Shown here: positions 8,903-17,606 of the stretch, one piece after another
Numbering within the stretch: the first letter of the stretch is position 1
How the letters are laid out: each line of letters starts with the position of its first letter
Source of the DNA: Streptomyces sp. TP-A0356
GTDB lineage: Bacteria > Actinomycetota > Actinomycetes > Streptomycetales > Streptomycetaceae
NCBI RefSeq assembly: GCF_001417775.1
Contig: NZ_BBZJ01000034.1
Span: 1 to 64,000, forward strand
DNA length: 64,000 nucleotides
Reading direction: 5' to 3'
The notes under the pieces: generated by a model
The model's input: only the letters and a program-made list of their open reading frames with translations
What the model was told of the DNA's origin: nothing
Database searches by the model: none
Translations under genes and position numbers: made by a program

Positions 8903-9370
8903 ATGAGCGAGCGACTCCAGCCCGGCGACACCGCCCCCGCCTTCACCCTGCCCGACGCCGACGGCAACGGGGTCTCCCTGGCCGACCACAAGGGCCGCAA
9001 GGTCATCGTGTACTTCTACCCGGCCGCGCTCACCCCTGGCTGCACCAAGCAGGCGTGCGACTTCACGGACAACGTGGAGCTGCTGGCGGGCGCCGGCTAC
9101 GACGTCATCGGCATCTCCCCGGACAAGCCGGAGAAGCTCGCGAAGTTCCGCGAGAAGGAGTCCCTGAAGGTCACCCTCCTCGCCGACCCCGACAAGGAGG
9201 TCCTGGAGGCCTACGGCGCGTTCGGCGAGAAGAAGCTGTACGGCAAGACGGTCGTCGGTGTCATCCGCTCCACGGTGATCGTGGACGAGGAGGGCAAGGT
9301 CGAGCGTGCCCTGTACAACGTGAAGGCGACCGGGCATGTGGCGAAGATCATCAAGGATCTGGAGCTCTGA
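8903..9370 (+). CDS. bcp: Thiol peroxidase of the BCP/PrxQ family
   Basis: The 155-residue protein shows the peroxiredoxin layout: GDTAPAFTLPDADG, VIVYFYPAALTPGCTKQACD with peroxidatic Cys47 and a resolving Cys five residues later, GISPDKPEKLAKF, and YGKTVVGVIRSTVIVDEEG. The CTKQAC spacing is characteristic of atypical two-Cys PrxQ/BCP enzymes, which reduce hydrogen and organic peroxides with thioredoxin. The start at 8903 was chosen over an upstream Met because it matches the family N-terminus. Confidence 0.96.
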   Translation: MSERLQPGDTAPAFTLPDADGNGVSLADHKGRKVIVYFYPAALTPGCTKQACDFTDNVELLAGAGYDVIGISPDKPEKLAKFREKESLKVTLLADPDKEVLEAYGAFGEKKLYGKTVVGVIRSTVIVDEEGKVERALYNVKATGHVAKIIKDLEL

Positions 9371-9390
9371 CGGTCCGCCCTCGGCACGAA

Positions 9391-9422
9391 CGGCCCGCAC
9401 CGGCTTGATCCGGTGCGGGCCG
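9391..9422. terminator. Intrinsic terminator after bcp
   Basis: A 13-bp perfect stem, CGGCCCGCACCGG (9391-9403) with CCGGTGCGGGCCG (9410-9422), has a 6-base loop. A further GCCGGTGCGGGCCGG copy follows, so alternative pairings are possible. It lies between bcp and the convergent penicillin-binding protein gene. Confidence 0.85.
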
Positions 9423-9479
9423 CTTGCGTGCCGGTGCGGGCCGGTGAACCGCGCCGCTACGGCCTTGAGCCGCGCGTCC

Positions 9480-11897
9480 TCACGCCCCCGCCCCGCCCGT
9501 GGTGCCGCCCGTCGGCGGTGTCCCCCCGGTGCCGGTCGTCCCCCCGGCCCCGGTGGTGCCGCCCGCGCCGGTGGTGCCGCCCGTCGGCGGAGTCCCTCCC
9601 GTGCCCGTCGTCCCCCCGGCCCCGGTGGTGCCGCCCGTTGCGCTGGTGCCCCCGGTCCCGGTCGCGCCGCCGGTGCCCGGAGTGCCCGTGGTGCCCGTCG
9701 TGCCGTCCGCCCCGGGTGTGCCGCCGGTGGTCTGGCCCTGGGTCTGGCCCTGGTCCTGGCCCGGGACGGTCTGGTCACCCGTCGTGCCGCCGTTGTCCTG
9801 GGTGCCCGTGGCCCCCGGCTGCTGGCTCGTGGGGTCCGTGCTGGGCTCGATCGTCTGGTCCGCGCCGGCCTGCAGGTTGAGATCGAAGTCCTTGACCGCC
9901 TTGCCCTGCAGGGCGGCGCCCGTGAACTGCGCCCAGATCTGCGCGGGCGCGCCGCCGCCATTGATCCGCGGCAGGCCCATCGCGCCGTACAGCGACTCGT
10001 GTCTGCCGGTGTCCGGGTCCTGGCCCATCACCGACACCACCGTCGCCAGGTCCGGGGTGTAGCCGGCGAACCAGGCCGCCTTGTCCTCCTCCGCCGTGCC
10101 CGTCTTGCCCGCGGCGGGCCGCCCGGCGGCCTGCGCGTTGGTCGCGGTGCCGTTGTCCACCACGCTCCGCAGGACCGCGGTGGTCGTGTCGGCCGCCTCG
10201 CGGCTCACCGCCTGCCGGGTCTGCTGCTGCGGCAGCTGGACGTCCTGGGTGCCGTCCTTGGCGACCTTCTCGACCAGCGTGTAGACACCGTGCTTGCCGT
10301 GGTTGGCGAGCGTCGCGTACGCCTGGGCCATGTCGAGCACGCTCGCGGTGGCCGTGCCGAGCGCGATCGACGGATACGGGTGCAGGTCCGGCGTGTCCGC
10401 GGGCACGCCGAGGTCGACCGCGGTCTTCTCCACCTTGGACGGGCTGACGTCCACCGCCATCTGCGCGTACACGGCGTTGACGGACTTGTCCGTGGCCTGG
10501 CGGACGGAGAGCGGGCCGTAGGACTGGTTGTCCTCGTTCTCGGGCGCGTACGCCGCGCCGCTCCAGCCCTGTACCGGGCGCTTGTCCGTGCCGTCGTACA
10601 CCGTGTTCGGGGTGATCGTGACGCCGTCCTGCGTCTGGGCGCCGTTCTCCACGGCGGAGGTGAACACGAACGGCTTGAACGTGGAGCCGACCTGGTAGTC
10701 GCGCCGGGTGGCGTTGTTGACGTACTGCTTCGTGTAGTCGATGCCGCCGTACATCGCGAGGACCTTGCCGGTGGCCGGGTCCATGGCCACGCCCCCCGCG
10801 CGGACGTACCGGTCGACCTTGCGGTTCTGCTTGTCGAGCTTGGACATCACCTGGTCGTCGACGGCCTTGACGAAGGCGTCCTGCTTGGACTTCTGCAGGG
10901 TGGTGGTGATGCGGTAGCCGCCGCCCGCCAGGGTGTCCTCGTCGATGATCTTGTTGGTGGTGAGGTAGTCCTTGACCGCCTGGACGAGGTAACCGCGCTG
11001 GCCGGACAGCCCCGTCCCGGCGGCCTGCTGCCTGGGCGCCGGGAACGTCACCTTCTGCCGCTCCGCCGCGCTCAGCCAGTTCTTCTTGACCATGCCGTCG
11101 AGGACGTAGTTCCAGCGGGCCATGGCGGCACCCTTGTTCTCGGGGTGCGCGATCACGTCGTACTCGCTCGGCGCGTTCAGCAGCGCCGCGAGGTAGGCGC
11201 CCTGGCCGACCGTGAGGTTCTTCGCGTCCACGCCGTAGTACGCCTGCGCGGCGGCCTGGACGCCGTACGCGTTGCGGCCGAAGAAGCTGGTGTTGAGGTA
11301 GCCCTCCAGGATGTCGTCCTTGCTCTTCTCGCGGTCGAGCTTTATCGCGATGAAGAACTCCTTCACCTTGCGGGTGACGGTCTGCTCCTGGCCCAGGTAG
11401 TAGTTCTTCACATACTGCTGGGTGATCGTCGAGCCGGACTGCTTCCCCTTGCCGGTGGCGGTGTTCCAGGCGGCGCGGACCATCGCCTTGGGGTCGACCG
11501 CGGACTCGGAGTAGAAGTCGCGGTCCTCGGCGGCGAGCGCCGCGTGCTGGGCCGCCCTGGAGATCTGCGCGAGCTGCACGTTCTCACGGTTGACCGGGCC
11601 GACGCGGGCCAGTTCGCTGCCGTCCGCGTACAGGTAGACGTTGCTCTGCTGGGTCGCCGCCGCGTTCGCCGCCGGGATCCTGACCATGTAGTAGCCGACC
11701 GCGAAGAGGCCGATGAGGACCAGTAGCCCGGTGACGCAGGTGGCGAGCACCGTCCGCCAGGTGGGGATCAGCCGACGCCATCCCGTGCGCCCGGGCCGCT
11801 TCGGCTCCTCACCGGGGAGCGCCCCCGGGGCCGCGGGCTGGGGCTGTCTGGGTGCCAAGCCCTGGCTGCTGTGCTGCGGCTGCGGCTCGTCGCTCAT
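9480..11897 (-). CDS. Class A (bifunctional) penicillin-binding protein with a Gly/Thr repeat tail
   Basis: The 805-residue protein builds peptidoglycan. A Pro/Gln-rich cytoplasmic tail (1-45) and one membrane segment (about 50-72) precede a GT51 glycosyltransferase domain with the catalytic Glu in LAAEDRDFYSE (E124) and SGSTITQQYVKN. The transpeptidase has SxxK as GSTFKPF (S405), SVN at 472-474 and KTG at 598-600. After about residue 685 comes an extracellular Gly/Thr/Pro low-complexity tail made of GGTTGAGGTTGTGG-like units ending at the stop. The start at 11897 follows a weak ribosome site but matches family N-termini. It is divergent from the ABC exporter genes. Confidence 0.95.
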   Translation of the reverse strand: MSDEPQPQHSSQGLAPRQPQPAAPGALPGEEPKRPGRTGWRRLIPTWRTVLATCVTGLLVLIGLFAVGYYMVRIPAANAAATQQSNVYLYADGSELARVGPVNRENVQLAQISRAAQHAALAAEDRDFYSESAVDPKAMVRAAWNTATGKGKQSGSTITQQYVKNYYLGQEQTVTRKVKEFFIAIKLDREKSKDDILEGYLNTSFFGRNAYGVQAAAQAYYGVDAKNLTVGQGAYLAALLNAPSEYDVIAHPENKGAAMARWNYVLDGMVKKNWLSAAERQKVTFPAPRQQAAGTGLSGQRGYLVQAVKDYLTTNKIIDEDTLAGGGYRITTTLQKSKQDAFVKAVDDQVMSKLDKQNRKVDRYVRAGGVAMDPATGKVLAMYGGIDYTKQYVNNATRRDYQVGSTFKPFVFTSAVENGAQTQDGVTITPNTVYDGTDKRPVQGWSGAAYAPENEDNQSYGPLSVRQATDKSVNAVYAQMAVDVSPSKVEKTAVDLGVPADTPDLHPYPSIALGTATASVLDMAQAYATLANHGKHGVYTLVEKVAKDGTQDVQLPQQQTRQAVSREAADTTTAVLRSVVDNGTATNAQAAGRPAAGKTGTAEEDKAAWFAGYTPDLATVVSVMGQDPDTGRHESLYGAMGLPRINGGGAPAQIWAQFTGAALQGKAVKDFDLNLQAGADQTIEPSTDPTSQQPGATGTQDNGGTTGDQTVPGQDQGQTQGQTTGGTPGADGTTGTTGTPGTGGATGTGGTSATGGTTGAGGTTGTGGTPPTGGTTGAGGTTGAGGTTGTGGTPPTGGTTGGAGA
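9484..9690 (-). repeat. Coding low-complexity repeat in the PBP C-terminal tail
   Basis: The reverse strand repeats GGC-ACC-type codons encoding GGTTGAGG and GGTPPTGG blocks. Two long blocks (around 9490-9550 and 9560-9620) are near-copies. The reading frame is preserved. Confidence 0.8.
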
Positions 11898-12003
11898 CGT
11901 GGTGCCGGATCTCCCGTTTCGCGTCGTACGTTCCGTACGTCCTCGTACGCCATGTGCGTCCCCCGAAGAAGACTGTCGCACCTTCCGTTCCGTTCCCGAC
12001 ACG

Positions 12004-12017
12004 AGGGACGCGTCCCT
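12004..12017. promoter_or_regulatory. Perfect 14-bp palindrome in a divergent promoter region
   Basis: AGGGACGCGTCCCT is self-complementary and lies between the PBP gene (start 11897, reverse) and the ABC permease (start 12097, forward). It could be an operator; no regulator is identified. Confidence 0.4.
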
Positions 12018-12096
12018 GGGAAAAACGTGTGGTACGCCACTTCGTGCGGGCGCTAGGCTCCAGCGCTTCGCCCGGCTCGCGCCGAAGGAGGTTGCC

Positions 12097-12897
12097 GTGG
12101 GGACAGGGCGGTTGTACGCCGCCGTCGCCGCCAGCGGTTTCCGGCGGTACGCGACCTACCGGACCGCGACCGCGGCGGGGGTGTTCACCAACACAGTCTT
12201 CGGAGTGATCTTGGCATACACGTACCTCGCCCTGTGGCACGAGCGGCCCCACCTCGGGGGGTACGTCCAGGCACAGGCGTTGACGTACGTGTGGGTCGGT
12301 CAGGCGCTGCTCGTCGCGGTCTCGGTGATGGGCGGCGGCTTCGAGGACGAGCTGATCGAGCGTATCCGTACGGGCGACATCGCGATCGACCTGTACCGGC
12401 CCGCCGATCTGCAGTTGTGGTGGCTGGCCGGGGACCTGGGCCGGGCCCTGTTCCAGCTGCTGGCCCGGGGCGCGATCCCGATGGCGGCCGGCGCGCTGCT
12501 GTTCCGGCTCGCCCTGCCCACCCGCCCGCTGACCTGGCTGGCGTTCCTGGTCGCCGTCGTGCTCGGCACGGTGGTGAGCTTCGCGATCCGCTTCCTGGTC
12601 GCGCTCACCGCGTTCTGGCTGATGGACGGGGCGGGCGTCGCCCAGATCTCCTGGATCACCGCGACCTTCTGTTCGGGCATGCTGCTGCCGCTCAACGTCT
12701 TCCCGGGCGTGCTCGGCGAGATCGTGCGCGCCCTGCCCTGGGCGTCGCTGATCCAGGCCCCCGCGGACATCCTGCTGGGCGCGGCGGACCCCCTGACCAC
12801 GTACGCCCGCCAACTGGCATGGGCGGTGGCGCTGCTCGCGGCCGGGCGGCTGCTCCAGTCGGCGGCGACGCGGCGGGTGGTGGTCCAGGGTGGCTGA
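12097..12897 (+). CDS. ABC-2 family exporter permease, subunit 1
   Basis: The gene begins at a GTG (12097) preceded at ideal distance by AAGGAGG, giving 266 residues. It has about six hydrophobic segments, including AGVFTNTVFGVILAYTYLAL and LTWLAFLVAVVLGTVVSFAI. The cytoplasmic motif GFEDELIERIRTGDIAIDLY is typical of the ABC-2 permeases grouped with COG4587/DUF990 proteins. The next permease starts 8 bases before its stop, and the ATPase follows, so the three form one operon and one membrane complex. The substrate is unknown. Confidence 0.88.
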   Translation: MGTGRLYAAVAASGFRRYATYRTATAAGVFTNTVFGVILAYTYLALWHERPHLGGYVQAQALTYVWVGQALLVAVSVMGGGFEDELIERIRTGDIAIDLYRPADLQLWWLAGDLGRALFQLLARGAIPMAAGALLFRLALPTRPLTWLAFLVAVVLGTVVSFAIRFLVALTAFWLMDGAGVAQISWITATFCSGMLLPLNVFPGVLGEIVRALPWASLIQAPADILLGAADPLTTYARQLAWAVALLAAGRLLQSAATRRVVVQGG

Positions 12898-13723
12898 GAG
12901 CTCCCAGTCGTACGGCCGTGCGCGGGAAGGCCTGCGCGCCTACGGACTGGTCGCCGCGATGTGGATCCGCTCCACGATGGCCTACCGGGCCTCCTTCGTG
13001 ATGAGCACCCTCGCCAACTTCGCCGCAACCGCGCTGGACTTCGTCGCGATCCTGCTGATGTTCTCGCGGGTCGACGTGCTCGGTGGCTACCGGCTGCCCG
13101 AGGTCGCCTTCCTGTACGGCCTCTCGGCGACCGCCTTCGGGCTCGCGGACCTCGCGATCGGTTCCATGGACCGGCTGGGGCGGCGGGTGCGCGACGGCAC
13201 GTTGGACACCCTCCTGGTGCGTCCCGCGCCCGTCCTCGCGCAGGTCGCCGCGGACCGCTTCGGGCTGCGTCGGCTCGGCCGGGTGACACAAGGGGTGTGT
13301 GTCCTGGGATACGCGGTCGCCGCGCTCGACATCGCCTGGACCCCGCTGAAGGCGGTGATGATCCCGCTGATGGTGCTGAGCGGCGGCCTGATCTTCTGCG
13401 CGGTGTTCGTGGCGGGCGCGGCCTTCCAGTTCGTGGCACAGGACGCCTCGGAGGTGCAGAACGCGTTCACGTACGGCGGTACCACGCTGCTGCAGTACCC
13501 GCCGACGGTGTTCGCCAAGGAGCTGGTGCGCGGGGTGACCTTCGTCCTGCCGCTCGCCTTCGTCAACTGGCTGCCCGCCCTGTACGTGCTGGGGCGGCCG
13601 TATCCGCTCGGCCTGCCGGGGTGGGCCGCCTTCACTCCGCCCCTGGTCGCGGCGGGCTGCTGCGCGCTGGCGGGGCTGGCGTGGCGCGCGGGACTGCGTT
13701 CGTACCGGAGTACGGGGAGCTGA
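12890..13723 (+). CDS. ABC-2 family exporter permease, subunit 2
   Basis: The 277-residue membrane protein begins at a GTG overlapping the previous gene by 8 bases, which suggests translational coupling. It has about six hydrophobic segments and the motif RLGRRVRDGTLDTLLVRPAP, the counterpart of the equivalent loop in the first permease. The extracellular region includes QNAFTYGGTTLLQYPPTVF. The two related but unequal permeases plus one ATPase match the COG4587/COG3694/COG4586 arrangement. It would pair with the first permease to form a heterodimeric channel. Confidence 0.88.
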   Translation: MAESSQSYGRAREGLRAYGLVAAMWIRSTMAYRASFVMSTLANFAATALDFVAILLMFSRVDVLGGYRLPEVAFLYGLSATAFGLADLAIGSMDRLGRRVRDGTLDTLLVRPAPVLAQVAADRFGLRRLGRVTQGVCVLGYAVAALDIAWTPLKAVMIPLMVLSGGLIFCAVFVAGAAFQFVAQDASEVQNAFTYGGTTLLQYPPTVFAKELVRGVTFVLPLAFVNWLPALYVLGRPYPLGLPGWAAFTPPLVAAGCCALAGLAWRAGLRSYRSTGS

Positions 13724-13730
13724 GGGGCAT

Positions 13731-14729
13731 ATGGAGGGTGCATCGGTGGACGGTGGCTTCATCGAACTGGAGCGGGTCGAGAAGGTCTTCGACGTGCGCA
13801 AGAGGACCGGCTTCCTGAAGAGCGAGCGGCGGCAGGTGCGCGCCGTCGACTCGATCTCCTTCACGGTGGCGCGCGGCGAGATGGTCGGCTACATCGGTCC
13901 GAACGGCGCAGGGAAGTCCACCACCATCAAGATGCTGACCGGGATCCTGACGCCGAGCGGAGGCCGGCTGAGGGTCGCCGGGATCGATCCCTCTCGCGAG
14001 CGGACGAGACTGGCCCGGCGCATCGGGGTGGTGTTCGGGCAGCGCACGACCCTGTGGTGGGACCTGCCGCTGATCGACTCCTACCGGCTGATGCACCGTA
14101 TGTACCGCATCCCGGACGGCCGTTACCACGAGAACCTCGACCAGTGCGTCGAACTCCTCGAACTGGGCGGCCTGTTGGACGTGCCGGTACGGCAGCTGTC
14201 GCTGGGGCAGCGGATGCGCGGCGACATCGCGGCGGCGCTGCTGCACGACCCCGAGGTGCTGTACCTCGACGAGCCGACGATCGGCCTCGACGTGATCTCC
14301 AAGGCCAAGGTGCGGGACTTCCTGCGGGACCTGAACGCCGAGCGCGGCACGACGGTGCTGTTGACCACCCACGACCTGCAGGACATCGAGCAGTTGTGCT
14401 CGCGCGTGATGGTCATCGACCACGGGCGTCTCATGTACGACGGTCCGCTCGCCGGGCTGCACGAGGTGGGCGACGGCGAACGCACCCTCGTGGTCGACCT
14501 GGAGCGGGAGCTGCCGCCGATCCAGGCGCCGCCCGCTCGCGTGGTGCGGGTCGAGGGGCCGCGGCAGTGGCTCGCGTTTCCCGCCTCGGAGTCGGCGGCC
14601 CCGCTGGTGGCGCGCGTCGCGGCCGAGTATCCGCTGGTGGACCTGTCGGTGCGGGAGCCGGACATCGAGGCGGTCATCGCGAAGATGTACGCCGGCCAGG
14701 CGGTACGGGCCGAGCGGGCGCTCCCGTAG
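13731..14729 (+). CDS. ABC exporter ATP-binding protein
   Basis: The 332-residue ATPase starts 7 bases after the second permease. It contains the Walker A motif GPNGAGKSTT, a Q-loop in GVVFGQRTTLWWDLP, the signature LSLGQRMRGDIA in place of the canonical LSGGQ, Walker B VLYLDEPTIGLD and the switch His in LLTTHDLQD. The insertion before Walker A (KRTGFLKSERRQVRAVDSIS) and the LSLGQRMR signature are typical of COG4586 ATPases. The C-terminal 90 residues are a separate domain. It powers the two adjacent permeases. Confidence 0.93.
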   Translation: MEGASVDGGFIELERVEKVFDVRKRTGFLKSERRQVRAVDSISFTVARGEMVGYIGPNGAGKSTTIKMLTGILTPSGGRLRVAGIDPSRERTRLARRIGVVFGQRTTLWWDLPLIDSYRLMHRMYRIPDGRYHENLDQCVELLELGGLLDVPVRQLSLGQRMRGDIAAALLHDPEVLYLDEPTIGLDVISKAKVRDFLRDLNAERGTTVLLTTHDLQDIEQLCSRVMVIDHGRLMYDGPLAGLHEVGDGERTLVVDLERELPPIQAPPARVVRVEGPRQWLAFPASESAAPLVARVAAEYPLVDLSVREPDIEAVIAKMYAGQAVRAERALP

Positions 14730-14802
14730 GCGGGGGCGGCCCTCCTCCCTGACCCGGCATCCCTCGTAGCCCGGCGCCCGCGATCCTCGTAGGCTGACGC
14801 CT

Positions 14803-15692
14803 ATGACCGACGCAGCGTCTTCCGGGGGAAGCGACGATCAGCGGCCGACGCCGCAGGCCCCCCATCCCGCCGCCCCGGAGCTCCGCGCCTCCGACGCCGA
14901 CCGCGAACGGGTCGCCGAGGTCCTGCGGGACGCCCTCGCGGAGGGCCGCCTCGACATGGAGGAGTTCGAGGAGCGGCTGGAGGCCACGTACAAGGCCCGG
15001 ACCTACGGGGAACTGGCCCCCATCACCCGGGACCTGCCGGTCGCGGGCGTTACCGCGCCGACCGTGTCGCTGACCAAGGAGCCTGCGGAGAGCGGGGGTT
15101 GGGCGGAGCGGATCGTCGGGGGCGGCGGGTCGTCCTCGTGGGCCGTCGCCGTGATGTCCGGGTTCCAGCGCAAGGGGCGCTGGACGGTGCCCAAGCGGTT
15201 CAACTCCTTCGCCTTCTGGGGCGGCGGTGAGATCGACCTGCGGGAGGCGTACTTCGCGGACCGTGAGGTCGAGATCAACTGCGTCGCGATCATGGGCGGG
15301 GTGAACGTCATCGTGCCGCCCGGGGTCCAGGTGGTGGTGCGCGGCATCGGGATCATGGGCGGCTTCGACCACCGTGAGGAGGGCGTGCCGGGAGAGCCGG
15401 GCGCGCCGCGCGTGATCGTCAACGGGTTCGCGTTCTGGGGCGGGGTCGGCATCGAGCGCAAGATCACCCGGGCCGAGCGGCAGCGGCTGAAGGAGGAGCG
15501 GCGCCAGGAGAAGCTGGAGCGCAAGGCCGCCCGCAAGGAGCTGCACGCGTCGCTGCGTGAGCGGTACGAGACCCACCGCGACATGCTGGAGGATCATCGC
15601 GAGCTGGGGCGCGAGCGACACGAGGAGCGCCGCGAGCTCCAGCGGGAGCGCCGGGAGGCCCGTCGCGAGGGGCGCGACAGGCGCCGCAACGG

Positions 15693-15699
<7 letters not shown>
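14803..15699 (+). CDS. DUF1707 and LiaF-like domain protein with a charged coiled-coil tail
   Basis: The 298-residue protein has a DUF1707 domain at about 28-80 (LRASDADRERVAEVLRDALA, then GRLDMEEFEERLEATY). Next comes a beta-rich domain with repeated GG turns (FAFWGGGEIDLREAYFADRE, VAIMGGVNVIVPPGVQV, GIGIMGGFDHREEG) resembling the C-terminal domain of LiaF-type cell-wall stress proteins. Residues about 220-298 are almost entirely Arg, Glu, Lys and Leu, predicting a long helix or coiled coil. No membrane segment is seen. The role is probably envelope-stress related, by analogy only. Confidence 0.87.
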
Positions 15700-16053
<354 letters not shown>

Positions 16054-16198
16054 CCGGAACGCCCCGACCCGACCCTGACGAGACCCTGAAATGCCCCGGG
16101 ACTTCTCCGTCCGGACAGACGCCGGGAACTCCCGCTCCGTTCCAGGAGTCGGTCAGGAAGGGACAATGTGTAGCGGGGTACGTGAACGGGTGGAGTGG

Positions 16199-17533
16199 AT
16201 GGAACGCACGAAACCGGATGAAGTGGTCGCCGTAGGGCTGTCCCGCGCGGGGACGGCCACGAACCGGGCGATGACGGCCTTCAGCCCTGCCGACGAGGAG
16301 AAGCGCCGGGGCGTACGCCGGATGAAGGGCATGGCGAGCGGGCTGCTGCTCCTCGTGGCGCTCGTGTACGCCCTCGCCAAGGGCGCAGAGAACGCGGGCG
16401 CGGGCCCCTGGGCCGGCTATGTCGCGGCGGCGGCCGAGGCCGGCATGGTCGGCGCGCTCGCCGACTGGTTCGCGGTCACCGCGCTCTTCAGGCACCCGCT
16501 GGGCCTGCCCATCCCACACACGGCGATCATCCCCAACAAGAAGGACCAGCTCGGGGTCTCCCTGGGCGAGTTCGTCGGCGAGAACTTCCTCTCCGAGGAG
16601 GTCGTACGCCAGCGCCTGCACGCCGTCGGCATCAGCAGACGTCTGGGCGCCTGGCTCGCCGATCCGGAGCACGCCGACCGGGTGACGGCGGAACTGGCGA
16701 CCGCCCTGCGCGGCGCCCTCACCGTCCTGCGCGACTCCGACGTCCAGGCCGTGGTCGGCGAGGCCATCACCCGCCGCGCCGACGCCCAGGAGATAGCGCC
16801 GGGACTCGGCAAGATGCTGGAGAAGGTCGTCGCGGACGGCGGCCACAGGCGGTTCGTGGACCTCATCTGCCTGCGTGCCCACGACTGGCTCGTCCTGCAC
16901 GACGACCAGGTCATGACCGCCGTCCAGGACGGCGCCCCCGGCTGGACCCCCCGGTTCGTCGACAAGAAGGTCGGCGAGCGTGTCTACAAGGAGCTGCTCC
17001 GCTTCGTCACCGAGATGCGGGACGCCCCCTCCCACCCGGCGCGTGGCGCCCTCGACCGGTTCCTCGCCGACTTCGCCTCCGACCTGCAGTCCGACACCGA
17101 CACCCGTGCGCGCGTGGAGCGGCTCAAGGGCGAGGTGCTGGGCCGCGGCGAGGTCCAGGACCTGATCGCCTCCGCCTGGACGGCCGTACGGTCCATGATC
17201 GTGTCCGCCGCCGAGGACGAGAACAGCCAGCTGCGGCTGCGCGTGCGGGCCTCGCTGCTGGCGCTCGGCGCGCGTATGGCCGCCGAGCCGAGGACCCAGT
17301 CCAAGGTGGACAAGTGGGTGGAGGGCGCGGCGGTGCACGTCGTGACGACGTACCGCAAGGAGATCACCTCCCTGATCACGGACACGGTGGCCGGCTGGGA
17401 CGCCGCGCACACCACACGCAAGATCGAGGCGCACATCGGCCGTGACCTGCAGTTCATCCGGATCAACGGCACGGTGGTGGGCTCGCTGGCCGGACTGTTG
17501 ATCTACACCGTGTCGCGGGCGCTCGGGGCGTAA
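16199..17533 (+). CDS. DUF445 inner-membrane protein
   Basis: From Met at 16199, after GGGTGGAG, the protein has 444 residues. It shows the DUF445 pattern: an N-terminal helix pair (MASGLLLLVALVYALAKGAE), the motif EAGMVGALADWFAVTALFRH, PIPHTAIIPNKKDQLGVSLG with FVGENFLS after it, a long soluble helical region, and a final anchor GTVVGSLAGLLIYTVSRALG. Both ends are thus in the membrane. A start at 16166 with AGGAAGG is also plausible and would add 11 residues. The function of the family is unknown. Confidence 0.93.
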   Translation: MERTKPDEVVAVGLSRAGTATNRAMTAFSPADEEKRRGVRRMKGMASGLLLLVALVYALAKGAENAGAGPWAGYVAAAAEAGMVGALADWFAVTALFRHPLGLPIPHTAIIPNKKDQLGVSLGEFVGENFLSEEVVRQRLHAVGISRRLGAWLADPEHADRVTAELATALRGALTVLRDSDVQAVVGEAITRRADAQEIAPGLGKMLEKVVADGGHRRFVDLICLRAHDWLVLHDDQVMTAVQDGAPGWTPRFVDKKVGERVYKELLRFVTEMRDAPSHPARGALDRFLADFASDLQSDTDTRARVERLKGEVLGRGEVQDLIASAWTAVRSMIVSAAEDENSQLRLRVRASLLALGARMAAEPRTQSKVDKWVEGAAVHVVTTYRKEITSLITDTVAGWDAAHTTRKIEAHIGRDLQFIRINGTVVGSLAGLLIYTVSRALGA

Positions 17534-17606
17534 CCGGCGGCCGAGCGGGAACTCGGGTCGCGTGCGGCCGGGTGCGAGGACACCCGGCGCCCTTGAGGAG
17601 GAAGCC

